Assembly (NCBI GenBank): GCA_039583875.1
Contig: CM077164.1
Coordinates: 67,053,628-67,117,627, forward strand
Reading direction: 5' to 3'
DNA from: Platanthera guangdongensis
Taxonomy: Eukaryota; Streptophyta; Magnoliopsida; Asparagales; Orchidaceae
Length of the DNA stretch: 64,000 bases
Program-made: the position numbers and the translations under genes
Notes under the pieces: model-generated
What the model was told of the DNA's origin: nothing
Database searches by the model: none
What the model saw: only the letters and a program-made list of their open reading frames with translations
Part shown: piece by piece, positions 33,260 through 45,800 of the stretch
Layout of the letters: each line of letters starts with the position of its first letter
Numbering within the stretch: position 1 is the stretch's first letter

Positions 33260-33747
33260 AGACCGCTGAAGATGATTAATGTATTTTTGCTTTTTTCTTT
33301 TGTAAATGGAGCGGACTTAAGTTGTAGTCCGCCGAATAGATGAAAAATGCAAAATTTTTTGATCAAATGGAAAGGATATTCTGGTATCAGTGTCTCTCCT
33401 GCAATGTTCTTTATTTTCTGCATTTAACGTGATTAAGTTCGATCTCTATGTAGCAGTCCGCGTGATACAAAGATCATCCATACTGTATGAGTTTTTGACT
33501 TGCCGATTAGGAAATTTCATTTATCAATCCAGCCACTGTCCGCCGTGAGAATGAAGAGATTCGTTGACGAACACATCAGGCGGACTCTGTCGAGTTCAAA
33601 TAGCAGTTCGCAATTATCTTTATTAATCTTTCAAACTATAAGCATGTCGGCCCTTTATGTACTGGCAAATCGCGAGTCGAAAAGACCAACTGGGAAATAA
33701 TTCGGCGGACTGGGCGGATATAATTTCACAGTTCGCTTATTTCAATA
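33260..33747. other. non-coding stretch after E3 antisense gene B
   Basis: No gene. It holds dispersed AGTCCGC/GCGGACT words and leads into the tandem repeat. Confidence 0.5.
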
Positions 33748-34299
33748 GAAATGATCTGTAGCTTGCGACCAGGTGGGCAGGTGCGGATGGCATTGCTTTT
33801 CTCACCGGGCCACAAGCTATACAATCAACCCAAGGAAAACCAGCGGACTGCGCGGATATAGAAAATCAGTCCGCACTAAAAAGAAGAAATGATCTATAGC
33901 TTGCGACCAGGTGGGCAGGTGCGGATGGCATTGCTTTTCTCACCGGGCCACAAGCTATACAATCAACCCAAGGAAAACCAGTGGACTGCGCGGATATAGA
34001 AAATCAGTCCGTACTAAAAAGAAGAAATGATTTATAGCTTGCGACCAGGTGGGCAGGTGCGGATGGCATTGCTTTTCTCATCGGGCCACAAGCTATACAA
34101 TCAACCCAAGGAAAACCAGTGGACTGCGCGGATATAGAAAAACAGTTCGCACTAAAAAGAAGAAATGATCTATAGCTTGCGACCAGGTGGGCAGGTGCGG
34201 ATGGCATTGCTTTTCTCACCGGGCCTCAAGCTATAAAATCAACCCAAAGAAAACCGGCGGACTGAGCGGATATAGAAAGGAAGTCCGCACTAGGAAGAT
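33748..34299. repeat. 138-bp tandem repeat, four copies
   Basis: Units start at 33748, 33886, 34024 and 34162 (gaaatgatct...), an exact 138-bp period with a few substitutions. Each unit contains a GCGGACTGCGCGGATATAG stretch and, about 15 bp on, AGTCCGC, forming an inverted pair. Tandem repeats between pol and the 3' LTR are known in Tat elements and can seed satellites. Confidence 0.93.
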
Positions 34300-35190
34300 T
34301 CCCTGTGAAGAGCAAGATGCAGATCTGCCGGAACGGTCCTCTGCCCTCTTGCCTGGAGTACAGTCTAAGTTGATCTTTTTGGTTGTTTTACGGCCGGAGC
34401 ATCATAACCTTCCTCAAGATCAACCAAGCTGCGGGTCTCCTGCAGGCACTGCTTGAGGGTACCATGGAGTGTTCGAGGGTTACAAACTAAGATGACCCGT
34501 GGGCAGGTGAGCCGGAGTGTCATAACTTTCCTCACGCGATCATCGAAGTTGTAACGATATCCCTAATGTGGCATGGTAGAGCTTAACTCCCACCCTGTCC
34601 CTCCATAATGCAGAGGTGGGGTCAGGTACTAGCCGGGATCTGAAGTTCAGAATCCTACCGCACTAGAGCCTGCAAGTTCCCACTACACGGTGCGAAATCT
34701 CCCCGCAACACGTGGTCTTTGTGGTGTTACGCTAATGACAACAGCTCTATGGGAGGTTTTGCTGAACTCGGCGATGTCTCCTGGTATAAGGCAACCGTTA
34801 TTGACGTTTGGGAGAGAAAGAGAAAACACTAGGAAAAGTGTCAGTACGGATTCTTTGATTAATGAAAGGTATTTGCAAAGCTAGCATAAGAAGGAAGAGA
34901 GAGTTCAAGGACGGGACCGTTTTTTGGAATCTTTCTTGCTTAGCATGCCAACTGTTATGCTAGAATAAATAAAACACTTGAAGAAGCGTTAGCAAGCAGT
35001 TTTTACTCATAATGATTCTTGAAGAGGATACATAGAATAGAAAAGAGGAGGTTAAGGAATAGAACCGTTTGAGATCATCCCCGCTCCATGTATGTGGTAT
35101 ATCCTCTCCTTCGTACGTTTGCAAGCGGTAAGCGCCGTTCTTTAACGCTTCTTTGACAATGAAGGGGCCGGCCCAGTTCGGATTAAGTTT
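34300..35190. other. E3 region between tandem repeat and pol
   Basis: Mostly non-coding. The right end (about 35050-35195) still reads on the minus strand as the tail of pol beyond a TAA, with PNWAGPFIVKEALKNGAYRL. The remainder shows no gene. Confidence 0.5.
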
Positions 35191-35196
35191 TCCAAC

Positions 35197-37895
35197 TTAA
35201 CCAGCTCTTGCAGCAGTGTCAACTTTCTTAAGAACTAGATCTCCCACTTGAAAGTGTTTGATCCTCACGTTCTGATCAAAATAACAGGCCATCCTTATTT
35301 TGACTTCCTCCTGCCTTATTGCTGCTTTGTCTCTAATTTCCTCGATGTGTTCCAGGCTGAATCTCATTTCTTCGTTATTCAGCTCAAGCCAGTCCTCAAT
35401 GTCTTGCCTTGCAAGCAGAACTCTGGGTGATGGGACTTCAAACTCAACTGGAATGAGGGCCTCTGAGCCATGAGAAAGCTTGAACGGAGTCTCGCCAGTT
35501 GCGGATGAAGGTGTTGTTCTAAGGGACCAGAGGACTGATGGAAGTTGATCAGCCCAGCTGTCGTTGAGATTCTGCACTTTCTTCTTGAGCAAATTAAGGA
35601 TCTTCTTGTTGGCTGCTTCGACTTGGCCATTGCTCCTGGGATGATGTACTGATGCAAACCGCAGCTCTGTTCCGATCTGCTTGCAAAAATCAATCATCTC
35701 TGAGTTGTTGAATTGTGGCCCATTGTCAGTGATTATAGCCATAGGTATTCCATGCGGGCAGACAATTTCTCCCCAAATGAAATTCTTGATGACCTGAGTC
35801 GTTGTCTTTGCCAATGCCTTTGCTTCAATCCACTTGCTGAAGTAGTCGATCATCACGATGATGAAACGTCGTTGTCCGCTTGCCATGGGAAAAGGACCAA
35901 TGAGATCCATCCCCCACACTGCAAAGGGCCAAGGAGTCGCAATTGATCTGAGTGACTGAGCTGCCTGGTGCTGAAGTGGAGCAAACTTCTGGCATTGAAC
36001 ACACTTTCTAGCGTAAGCCTCAGAGTCTCTCTTCATAGTGGGCCAGAAATATCCCTGCCGCAGGATCCGTCTTTCCAAGGTTCTTGATCCCGAGTGACTT
36101 CCACACTCTCCTGAATGAACTTCTTGCAAAACAACGGGAGCTTCTTCTTCTGAAACACATCTGGCCATGGTAGAGAGGAATGTTCTTCTATAAAGGATTC
36201 CTGCCACTAAGTAATAGTGAGCTGCTTTTATTCTGAACTTTTTCTGATCTTTGACTGAATGGTGAAAATCTCCTGTTGACAGATAAAGGATGAATGGGTC
36301 CATCCAGGAGGAACGTTGATCGACCTGAATCAACTCTCCTTCCTCCACTGCCGGGCGGAAGAGCTCGGAAGTTTTTCCTCCTGATGGCAGCCCATACTTA
36401 GCAAGAACAACTGCCTCCTCATTTTCGGTTCTGGAGATGTGCTCAATGGTAAAGCTCTTGAACTTGCCGATCTCTATTTTCACAAGAGCAAGATATTTCT
36501 TCAAGATCGCTTCTCTTGTTTCAAAGTTTCCAAGAACTTGAGACGCCATGACCAGAGAATCAGTTTTGATATGAACATGATCGATCCCGAGTTCCCTTGC
36601 AAGTCTCAAGCTTGCTAGCAAAGCTTCATACTCGGCCTGGTTATTGGTTATTGGAAAGTAAAACTTGATGGCCTGCTCCAGCTTGACGCCGTTTGGGTTA
36701 ATGGGAACCACTCCTACTCCAGAAGAACTTCTGCCTGAGGCACCATCAACATAGATGATCCAAGCCAAAGTTGACCTTTCTGCTCGATCAGAACTGGACT
36801 CTGGCATGTCAATCAGGAAATCTGCTAGAACTTGAGCTTTGATGGTTGTCTTGGGCACATAAGAGATTTCAAATTCACTTAACTCTATTGCCCATTTGGC
36901 TAGTCTGCCGGAATGCTCCGGTTTCTCCAATACACTTTTCAAAGGTTGATCGGTAACAACTTGAATCGAGTGCGCTTGGAAATACGGACGGAGTCTGCGA
37001 GCTAACATGAGTAGTGCCAAGCTAACTTATCCATAATCGGGTACCGTGTCTCGGCACTTTTCAAAATATGGCTGACATAGTAGATCGGGAACTGTTTCCT
37101 GCTATCTTCTCGAAGAAGAACAGAGCTGACAGCCTCAGGGCCAACTCCTAAGTATAAGAAAAGCATCTCCACCGACCGGGGACTCTGAAGCAGAGGTGTT
37201 GAGGTCAGTTGCTTCTTCAACTGCTCAAAGGCCTGAGAGCATTCTTCTGTCCATTCGAACTTAGATGCTCCTCGAAGAGTTTTAAAGAAAGGAGCACTCT
37301 TATCTCCAACCCGAGAGAGGAACCTTGCAAGACCTGCTAACCTCCCCCCTAATTGCTGAACTTCCTTAGGCGAACGGGGAGTAGGCATATCTAAAATAGC
37401 TTTCACTTTATCCGGATTGGGGGCAAGTCCCTCTGGAGTAAGGAGATGACTAAGGAACTTCCCCTTACTTGCCCCAAAAGTGCACTTCAACGGTTTGAGC
37501 TTCATTTTATATCTACGTAGAGTAGCGAACGTCTCTGCTAGATCTTGCAAGTGTAGCGAAAACGACTTACTTTTAATCAGGAGGTCGTCTACATACACTT
37601 CTAGGTTTCTTCCCTTCTGATGCTTAAACACACGGTCCATCATCCGTTGGTAAGTTGCACCAGCATTTTTAAGCCCAAAGGGCATCACGAGGTAACAGTA
37701 GCAACCATCATTGGTAATAAACGACGTATGAGGAACGTCAGGCTTATGCATTCTTATTTGGTGATAACCAGAAAATGCATCTAAAAAATTCATGCAAGAG
37801 TACCCTACCGCAGAATCAACTAACGAATCTATCCGAGGCAAGGGGTAACAATCTTTGGGGCATGCTTTAATGAGTTTTGTAAAATCTACACACAT
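35197..37895 (-). pseudogene. pol: E3 pol: RT, RNase H, second RNase H, integrase
   Basis: RT occupies about 37895-37250, with LDAFSGYHQIRM, MPFGLKNAGATYQRMM and YVDD at 37584-37595. RNase H follows (YYVSHILKSAETRY), with a frame change near 37010. A second, archaeal-type RNase H, LAWIIYVDGASG ... ITNNQAEYEALLASL ... IKTDS, lies at about 36770-36420. Integrase has the HHCC region (HSGSRTLERRIL ... CVQCQKFA), WGMDLIGPFP, TDNGPQFNN and SNGQVEAANKK as D,D,E. A stop at 35197 cuts the C-terminal domain. A TGA just upstream (37896-37898, GGK then RMCVDF) replaces the Trp usual in gypsy RT. The two RNases H in this order define Tat elements. Confidence 0.88.
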
Positions 37896-37898
37896 GCG

Positions 37899-39392
37899 TC
37901 ATTTCCCTCCTGGTTTTTTAACCATTAAAACATTAGATATCCATGTTGGGTATTGAATTTCTCTAATGAAATTGGCCTTGAGGAGCTTCGCAACCTCCTC
38001 TCTTATTGGCTCAGCAAGCTTCGTTGCTATGTCTCTCTTCTTCTTCTGCACAGGCTTGCAGTTGGGATCAACAGTCAGGTGGTGGTATGCAACATCCGGA
38101 TCCACGCCTGGCATGTCTTCTGCTGACCAGGCAAAGACATCCAGGTTTCTCAACAAGTAGGAGATCAGCTCGACCTTTTGATCTTTAGGCAACTCTGAGT
38201 TGATGGAGAGCTTTATCTCCTCCCCCTCAGCAATGGGGACTCCTTGTGTCACCTGGGCAGGTTCCAGGTGAGCTCCTCTATCAACAGCAGCTTCTGAATT
38301 TGGAGAGGCTTCTGCAGCTGCTGCTAGAGCAAGGGAAGGGCTGGCATCAACCATGTTGAAAGTGCGGACATAGCACTTCCTTGCTCTCCTTGGGTCACTC
38401 CGGACCCGGCACATCCGTCCATCAGCGAAGAACTTGATTGCAAGGTGATAAGTGGAGACCACTGCTTGATACTTGTTTAATAGAGGCCTGCCGAAGATGG
38501 CATGATAGCTACTGGGAGCGTCAACCACTATGAATTGAACTTGCTTGGTTGCCCCTCCAAGCTTCACCGGCAGGATGACGCTTCCCTCCACTTCCTTTCT
38601 CTCCCCTGAGAAGCCATAGAGTGGCCCTTCGGTGGAAAGCAGAGGCTTTCCAGTCTTCAGGGCCTCAAAGGTAGACTTGAACAGCAAGTTGACTGAGCTT
38701 CCAGTGTCAACTAGAATCCTATCAACTGTGAAATCCCCAACAACAGCCTTGATCACCACTGCATCGTCGAACGGATTTGCTATTTGGGGTAGATCAGCTG
38801 GGCCAAAAGTGACGACCTCACTTGGAGGAGCAACGGAAGAGGAAGAGGCCACCTCTGCTCGAGTGACCCTTGAGATTGAGGATTTCCGAGTAGACTCGGT
38901 TCCTGCTCCACCATGGATAAAGAAGAGGCTTCCCAGAACCCCTTCATCATCTGCGTCAAAGAACTCAACCGGGACGTTGATAGGCCCCAGACGGCCTTCG
39001 TCCTCAACCTCCACACATTCTTGATAAGTTTTAGCCACTTCTTTGCCATTGGAGGTGGATGGTTTTGAAGAAGAAGAGTCCTTCTTGCTCAGATCAATCT
39101 TGCCCTCGGCAAGCAGCTTCTCTATCAGCATACGAAGGGCCTTGCAATCCTCGGTCAAGTGGCTCTTCTCTTTATGGAACTGGCAGAAATGTGCAGTGTT
39201 CCTTGGCCTCCAGTCTCTCTGAGGCCCTTGCTTCTTTTCTTCCGATCTCTTTTGCAAAATCTGGATGACTTCGTCAAGATCCAGATCTGCAATTTCCTCC
39301 ATGGGGTTTGTATCATATCGGCTCAGAGCAGGCAAGGCCGCTTGCTGGAGGATGGGAAGTGCTTGTAGAGGAAAGGTGGGAGTGGCGGCCAA
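37899..39392 (-). pseudogene. E3 gag C-terminus, protease and start of RT
   Basis: 497-codon open part. Near the N-terminus is a Cys/His cluster, CQFHKEKSHLTEDC. The protease active site DTGSSVNLLF is near residue 230 (DTG about 38700-38708), followed by VDAPSSYHAIFGRPLLN, typical of gypsy protease. The last about 100 residues enter RT (VDPNCKPVQKKKRD; FIREIQYPTWISNVLMVKKP). The frame ends at the TGA before RMCVDF. Confidence 0.85.
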
Positions 39393-39409
39393 CGGCAGTC
39401 TCTGCTCCT

Positions 39410-40543
39410 AAAACTATTGATGGCCAAGAAAAGGTTTCTTATGGCGTAAATTCCGGCCTCTTTGAGAAGGAGGCTGGAAATCTGGGCGAGGGGGCTTGCT
39501 GTGGGAAGAAGAACCGGATGAATCCCTTCCTTCAGCCTTAGCTGTCAGGGATGAAACATATGTTGGATTGGCGTTCTTGCCTTCAATGAAGCGATTAACC
39601 ATGGCGATCAGCTCTTGGTTTGTCTTAGGTGCCTTTGTTGTTGCTTTAAATTTCAAGGGGCCTTCTCGGAGGCCATGGATCAAGGAAACCTTGTAGTAGT
39701 CGAGGTTCATATTCCTTACCCCTTGGATCTCCTTTTGAAAGCAATCCACGAATCACACAACTGATTCGTTGTCCCTTTGTTTGATTTCAAAGAGAGCGGC
39801 TGGTCCATCTTTCCTTTTCCTTGAGGTTGCAAACATCAGCAATAATTCGCTGCGAAGTTCAGCGAAGGAGGAGATTGTGACTGAAGGCAACTCATAGAAC
39901 CACTCTCTCGCCTGTCCTTCGAGAGTGGTTACCAAGAGTTTGCATTTGATGGCGTCAGAGAGGCATCTCAAAGCAACTGCCCCTTCAAACGCTTGGAGGT
40001 GGGAGACTGGATCAGTCTCCCCTGAATAGAATGGAAGGGGAGGTTCCCTGAAGTTGCTTGGAGCTGACTCCCATCGGATTCGATCAACGAAGGGAGATGG
40101 AGTCTCAAACTTAGCAGGGTAGAAGGGGCGGACTGAAGCTGGGGAGTCCGCGGGCTCGGCGGACAGGCGGTCAGCAAAATGGAGCTGGCGGGCAGGAGTG
40201 CCCCGGGCAGCTTCTCTGAAGAAATTCCCGAACGAGGCAAACTGCTCCTCCTGAGGGCGCAGAGGGGCGGTGGACTGGACGGGATCCCTAGAGGTGACTG
40301 GCGACTGCCGAAGCGGAGTTCAGCGAGCTGGAGTCTGGCGGGCTGGCGAGTCCGCTGGTTCAGCTGTGTCCTGAGGAGCAAGCCGCTGAGTTAACACAAG
40401 CAGGGCTTGGCTGATCGTATCGAGATGCTGGTCAGTCTGCCTAGGGATTGCTCGGCCTCAAAGCGAGCTTGCTCAATTGCATCCCAGAGAGAATCCTCCG
40501 AAGAACTGGAGCAATCTGAAGAGCGGGCTCGGCGGTCTGACAT
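39410..40543 (-). pseudogene. gag: E3 gag, broken by frameshifts and stops
   Basis: Probable ATG at 40543 (MSDRRARSSDCSSSSEDSLW). After about 50 residues the frame shifts near 40400 into Pro/Ser-rich sequence. The gypsy gag core is clear at about 39980-39640: LVTTLEGQAREWFYELP, LRSELLLMFATSRK, VSLIHGLREGPLKFKA. A TGA near 39752 and a further frame change near 39410 interrupt it. Gag would form the particle. Confidence 0.75.
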
Positions 40544-40595
40544 TTCTGTCCGCTGAATTCGAAATGATACTCGAATCTGAAGGTCGCATGTTAAC

Positions 40596-41365
40596 TGTTG
40601 ATGCACGAAATCGCAAAGGGGGTCGAGCACCACCAGCTAACGGTTCGAGCATAAGGGAAAAGAAGGGAGAGGAGAGACTGCGAGTAGCAATCTACTAAGC
40701 AGACGAGAGCCAGAAGAATAGCAGGGCCGTGAGACACGGCAACAATAGGCTTCGCCCGTCGCGGCCTGAATGCCTCTCTTGCGACGGGCTTTTCCTTGAT
40801 TGAAGAAAGGTTTGGTTACAAGTGAATGAAAAAGGAAGCCAAGAGCTGAGCAAGCTGGAGTCCGCAAAGCACGAGATTCGAGTCCGCGGCCTTTAACAAG
40901 TAGGCTCCTGGGCACGAGTCAGCGTGCTTTGGGTGCACCACCTCCCCCCTATTTATAGGATGGGGGGCCTGCCCAAACGGGCAGGGCTAAAATAACCGAC
41001 TGCCCTGGGGTACAGGAGAACCGGGCAGCAGTGACGGGAAGCAAAAAGAAAGAACACGCCAGTCCGCGCAGAAGGGGCGGACTGGGCTCGCGGGCTGGAG
41101 CTTCCATCTGCTGCTACTAGGCGCAATCCTGCTGGAGGAAGGCGGTCTGGGCGGACGGGACACTGCGTCCGCCGACGTAGAGAATCCAGAGATCCAATGG
41201 CATGGCGGACCGGGCGAATAGAGGATTGCGTCCTCCACTGGGGGATCATCCTTGGTGGCCGATTGCTGCTTCTTTGCCGGACAAGGCGGACTGCCTAATT
41301 GAGTCTGCGGTTAGTGAAGAGGAGGTCTTGGCATCTTGTACGTGTTGCGGATTGAGGGGTTAATA
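40596..41365 (-). repeat. E3 5' LTR
   Basis: 770 bp. On the plus strand it ends GGGGTTAATA where the partner ends GGGGTTAACA, so the minus-strand terminal TG has become TA. TATA box on the minus strand at about 40945-40959. Confidence 0.92.
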
Positions 41366-41802
41366 ATATCAAACTTATTTACGTCCATTGTATTCAAGTA
41401 CAAGCTGATAATCCTTCCAAAGTTGGGAGTGCGGAGACTGTCCTTGATCTTTTCAAACAGCATTGCACCCCAATCCATTATTTTTAGGCAAATGATTGTC
41501 ACAAGAATTTTGAACATCTCTGATGAGAGGTATTCATGGGAACATGTTTTGCATAACAATACTTTTCCAATAATATCTGATAGCAGCTTCCCTTCATCAT
41601 TCATCCCTTTCCTTTTAACAGCTTTGATGCCCCTTGGCAATCCACAGAACAACGGTGCCCTTAAAACATCCTCCTCTTCGAGGTGATCTGCTTCTTCACA
41701 GGCTGGAAGCCTCAAGTGCCGAGTGAGGTGAGCGGCCTTCACCTTAATTGAACTCTTACAAACTTTGATCTTGATGACGGAATCTTCATGTCGGAGCTTG
41801 GT
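41366..41802 (-). pseudogene. E0 ORF3, piece between E3 and E4
   Basis: Minus-strand sequence with VKAAHLTRHLRLPACEEAD, GKVLLCKTCSHEYLSSEMF and FGRIISLYLNTMDVNKFD. It aligns with the N-terminal domain of E1 ORF3 (VEKVLLAKHSAHDTIS; FGRVLGLFLQN). The open frame extending right into 41803-41943 is the E4 LTR, not part of the gene. It is flanked by ATATC and TTGGT duplications. Confidence 0.75.
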
Positions 41803-42828
41803 TGATGGAGCAACGACGGATGGAGCAGAAATTGATGAAGTCACGGTTGGAGCCAACGTGGATGATGATCCGGAACCGCCTGTACTTAAATATGTGCGCC
41901 GCAATGACAAATCGGCACGACGTCTCGTGGACATTCGCCGCAACCGCGTTCGCTACAATCTGCGTCCGCGGCCTCCGTCATCATCTTAATCCTTTGAGAA
42001 CTTTAGTTTTCCTGCACTTTATAATTAATTTTAATTTCCTGTTGTCTATGTTAATTTGTATGGTCCAGATGAGACCAAGTGTGTTGTGATAGGGTTGTAA
42101 TCCTGTGGGAGTATATATACTCCTAAACTCTGTTTTAATGGCATGAAAGATTTGGACAAAAAAAATCAAAGCAGTCGTGAGAATTCTTCTCCTTAGGGCT
42201 CAGCCAGATTTCGGCGTGCAAGGGTGCGATACCACCGCCGCCGCATCCGCCTGGCGTGTGACTCGCTAGAACCCCGTCTGCCCGGTGCGACTCCGGTGAC
42301 TTCCACTCACCTCTGCACGTTGTGCGACTCGGCCGTCATCGCCCATCCACTCGGCGTGAGACTCGCCCCTTCCCCTCTTTCGACGTCGGAGTGATTCCGG
42401 CCAACCCCCACCCAACCCGAGCTGCTGCCTCCACGCCGCCCCTGTGCTCCTACACGTCCCGTGGTCACCAAGCCACCGCCTATCCAAACTTCTTCCGCCT
42501 CTGGGAAAACCATCAACGGTGTGAACTCCAGTGGATCACGCATCATCCTCCGTTCGTGAGCATAGTAGTGCTTCCGTGGACGTGTCCCTATGCCTTCTTC
42601 TTCTTCATTTTTGGTAACGAATCTCTTCCACTATCTTGAGTGATTTCTTCTATCTTCGTGTCATTTGGGTGGAGAATATTGGTGTGATTTTTGGAAACGT
42701 GGAACTTCACCGCAACGCTCAAGCCGCTTGATTGCTTCAAGCCATTTAAATTTTGTTTGAACGGAATTTTGGGAGCCAACCCGACCCCTTCTCGAACTCT
42801 CTTTGGTCGGAGTACTCTTGGATTAAAG
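41803..42828 (+). repeat. E4 5' LTR, truncated at its 3' end
   Basis: It matches 46581-47606 in order. TATA box TATATATA at 42112-42119. The match ends at ctcttggatta, where the 3' LTR continues for another about 140 bp. Confidence 0.88.
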
Positions 42829-45800
42829 ACAAGGCTGCATGTTATCAATGCGGAGTAACCGGCCACTATGTCTTCGAGTGCCCTACAAAAACTCGGACAT
42901 TGGCACTAGTGAAGCCTATGGAAGACGGGCCCGATTATGTCTTTGAGGCTACGGATGAGTCTGACTTAGATGGCATACCTAGTAATCTGGAGGACGAATT
43001 ACATCTGATGGTCATGCGGTGTATACTCACTACACCTAGCTCCCTAGATGATTGGAATCGGACCCACATCTTCTCTTTAATATTCAAGAGTGGCGAGAAA
43101 TTATGCCAGGTTATTATAGACATTGGTAGCTGCATGAACGTAGTTTCTGAAGCTGTGATTTCTCGTATGTCGTTGGTTACGGAACCCCACCCTACACCCT
43201 ATCAGGTATCTTGGATAAATAAGATGTCCCTACCGGTCACCAAGAGGTGTTTAGTTCCTGTTACAATCAAGTCTTATTCGGATCAAATATGGTGCGATGT
43301 CATCCCGATTGATGCGTGTCATGTCCTTTTGGGATGCCCATGGCTCCATGATCGAGATGTTATTCATCATGGGCAAGCCAACACGTACGAGTTTCAACAC
43401 AAGGGGAAGAAGGTCACTCTAAAACCTACTCCACACAAGGAACTGTCTAGCTCCTCGAAGGACACTACCCTTTCGGTTGAGCAGAAGACGTTGAGTTTGT
43501 TAGGAATGCAAGAATTCACGCGAGAGTCATTTGTTGGCGGAGTTATGTATGCGCTAGTCTGCTTGTTGGCCGCGGAAGAACTGTTGACTTTGGGAATATA
43601 CCCGTAGAGTTCAGGGAGTTGTTGGAAGAGTATAAGGACGTCTACCCGGACGAATTACCTTCGAAGTTGCCCCCGGTGCGTGATATTCAGCACGCCATAG
43701 ATTTGGTTCATGGTTCATCCCTACCGAACCTCCCCCATTACCATTTTAACCCTGCCGCCCACCAAGAATTATAAGCCCAGATCTCGGACCTTCTGCTGAA
43801 GGGGTTCATTAGACATAGCGTGAGCCCGTGTGCGATTCCAGCCTTGCTTACCCTCAAGAAGGATGGGACGTGGAGGATGTGCATTGATAGCCATGCTATC
43901 AACAAGATCACAGTGAAGTACCGTTTTCCTATTCCCCGGTTAGACGATTTATTGGATATGTTAGCGGGAGCCACGATTTTTTCTAAGTTAGATCTTAGGA
44001 GTGGCTACCACCAGATTCGGATTCGGGAAGGGGACGAATGGAAAACGGCTTTCAAATCAAAAGATGGGCTGTATGAATGGTTGGTCATGTCATTTGGGCT
44101 ATCCAACGCGCCCAGCACGTTCTCTCGTATGATGACACATATCTTCAGACCCTACATGGGCCAATTTGTTGTTGTGTACTTCGATGATATCTTAGTCTAC
44201 AGTACGTCACTGGCTGATCACGCATCTCACTTACGCCTCATATTCACTACCCTTCGTAAGGAGACCCCATATTTGAATCTCAAGAAATGTACCTTCTGTG
44301 TGCGGTCGGTCGAATTTTGGGGTATATTGTCAGCTCAGAGGGCATCCACGTCGACCCAAAAAAGGTCCAAGCCATCCGGGATTGGCCCGAGCCGTCCACC
44401 ACCCGGGACGTGCGCAGTTTCCATGGTTTAGCTACCTTCTAGCGTTGTTTTATTAGGGAATTTAGTGGCATTATGGCTCCCATCACCGAATGCCTAAAGA
44501 AGGGAGAGTTCGTTTGGACGAAATCCGCGGCACATGCCTTCCAACTGGTGAAGGATAAAATGACGGAAGCACCCGTACTTCGCCTACCCGATTTTAGTTT
44601 GGTTTTTGAGCTTGCGTGCGACGGGTCCGGAGTAGGCATTGGGGGAGTCCTGAGCCAAGAGGGCCATCCGGTGGGATATTTTAGTGAGAAATTGTCCGGC
44701 CCTATATTAAATTACTCGAATTATGATAGAGAATTTTATGTCGTGATCTGATGCCTTCACCATTGGCGCCACTACCTCCTCCCCAAAGAGTTTGTTTTAT
44801 TATCGGATCACGAAGCCTTACGGTTTATAAATTCCCAAACTAAGATCATCCCCCGACACACAAAATTGGTATCATTCTTACAAGAGTACACCTTTGTCCT
44901 GAAACACCTTAAGGGCACCCAAAACCGCGTATCTGACGCTCTTAGCCGCGTTTCTTTATTGTTGACCATGATGGAGGTAAATGTCATAGGGTTTGAATGC
45001 ATTAAAGAGGAGTACGCGAACTGCCCCGACTTTAGGGATATCTTTCTAGCCACCCTTGACACGTCCCCCTCTACCATTTCGGTGTATTCTCTTCGGGATG
45101 GTTATCTTTTTTGGCATTCTAAGCTGTGTATCCCGCGCTCTTCCCTTCGCGACTTCATAGTGTGGGAATTGCATGGAGGTGGTCTTGGAGGTCACTTTGG
45201 ACGCGACAAGACTATTACGTTAGTTGAGGATAAATTCTATTGGCCACACCTTAAGTCTCTCGTTACTAAAATCATTAAAAGCTATCGCACATGTCAATTA
45301 GCCAAGGGGAACAAGACCAATGTGGGGTTATATACTCCCCTCCCGATCCCTTCCATTCCTTGGGAGGATGTTAGTATGGATTTCGTGTTGGGTCTGCCAC
45401 CTACGATGCAGAGGCATGACTCCATCCTAGTGGTGGTAGACCGCTTCTCCAAGATGGCCTACTTTATTCCCTGTAGCAAGCCTAGCGATGCCTCCCATAT
45501 CACCACGCTGTTTTTCAAAGAGTTCTTTAGCCATTGGGGAGTGCCGAAGACCATTGTTTCGGATTGTGACGTTCGATTCACGAGTTACTTTTGGAAGATG
45601 TTATGGACACTCATGGGTACCAAGCTCCTGTTTTTGACGGCCTACCACTCTCAAACGGATGGCCAAATGGAAGTCGTCAATAGAGGTTTGGGTTCTTTGC
45701 TACGTTGCCTTGTGGGCGATCACAAAGGCACGTAGGATCTGATCCTTCCACATGCACACCTAGCGTATAACAACTCTAAGAATCGCTCTACGGGGTTATC

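Larger units (their letters stand above)
28037..41365 (-). mobile_element. E3: Tat-lineage gypsy element with antisense genes, TSD ATATC
   Basis: 13.3 kb, LTRs of 768 and 770 bp, ATATC at 28032-28036 and 41366-41370. Minus-strand gag and gypsy-order pol (protease, RT, RNase H, second RNase H, integrase) lie at 35197-40543. Between pol and the 3' LTR are a 138-bp tandem repeat and two plus-strand genes. The second RNase H and long 3' region mark the Tat group; antisense genes are known from the maize element Grande. LTRs differ by roughly 6% by eye, so it is older than E2. The sequence left of the 5' LTR (40576-40595) does not show a standard TGG-type PBS. Confidence 0.9.

Noticed and set aside
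33748..34299. 138-bp repeats as a CRISPR or centromeric satellite
   Set aside because: Only four units, inside a gypsy element in the place where Tat elements carry tandem repeats.
41803..41943. Apparent N-terminus of the minus-strand frame at 41311-41943
   Set aside because: This part is the E4 LTR; the real ORF3 sequence stops at the E4 insertion point 41802.
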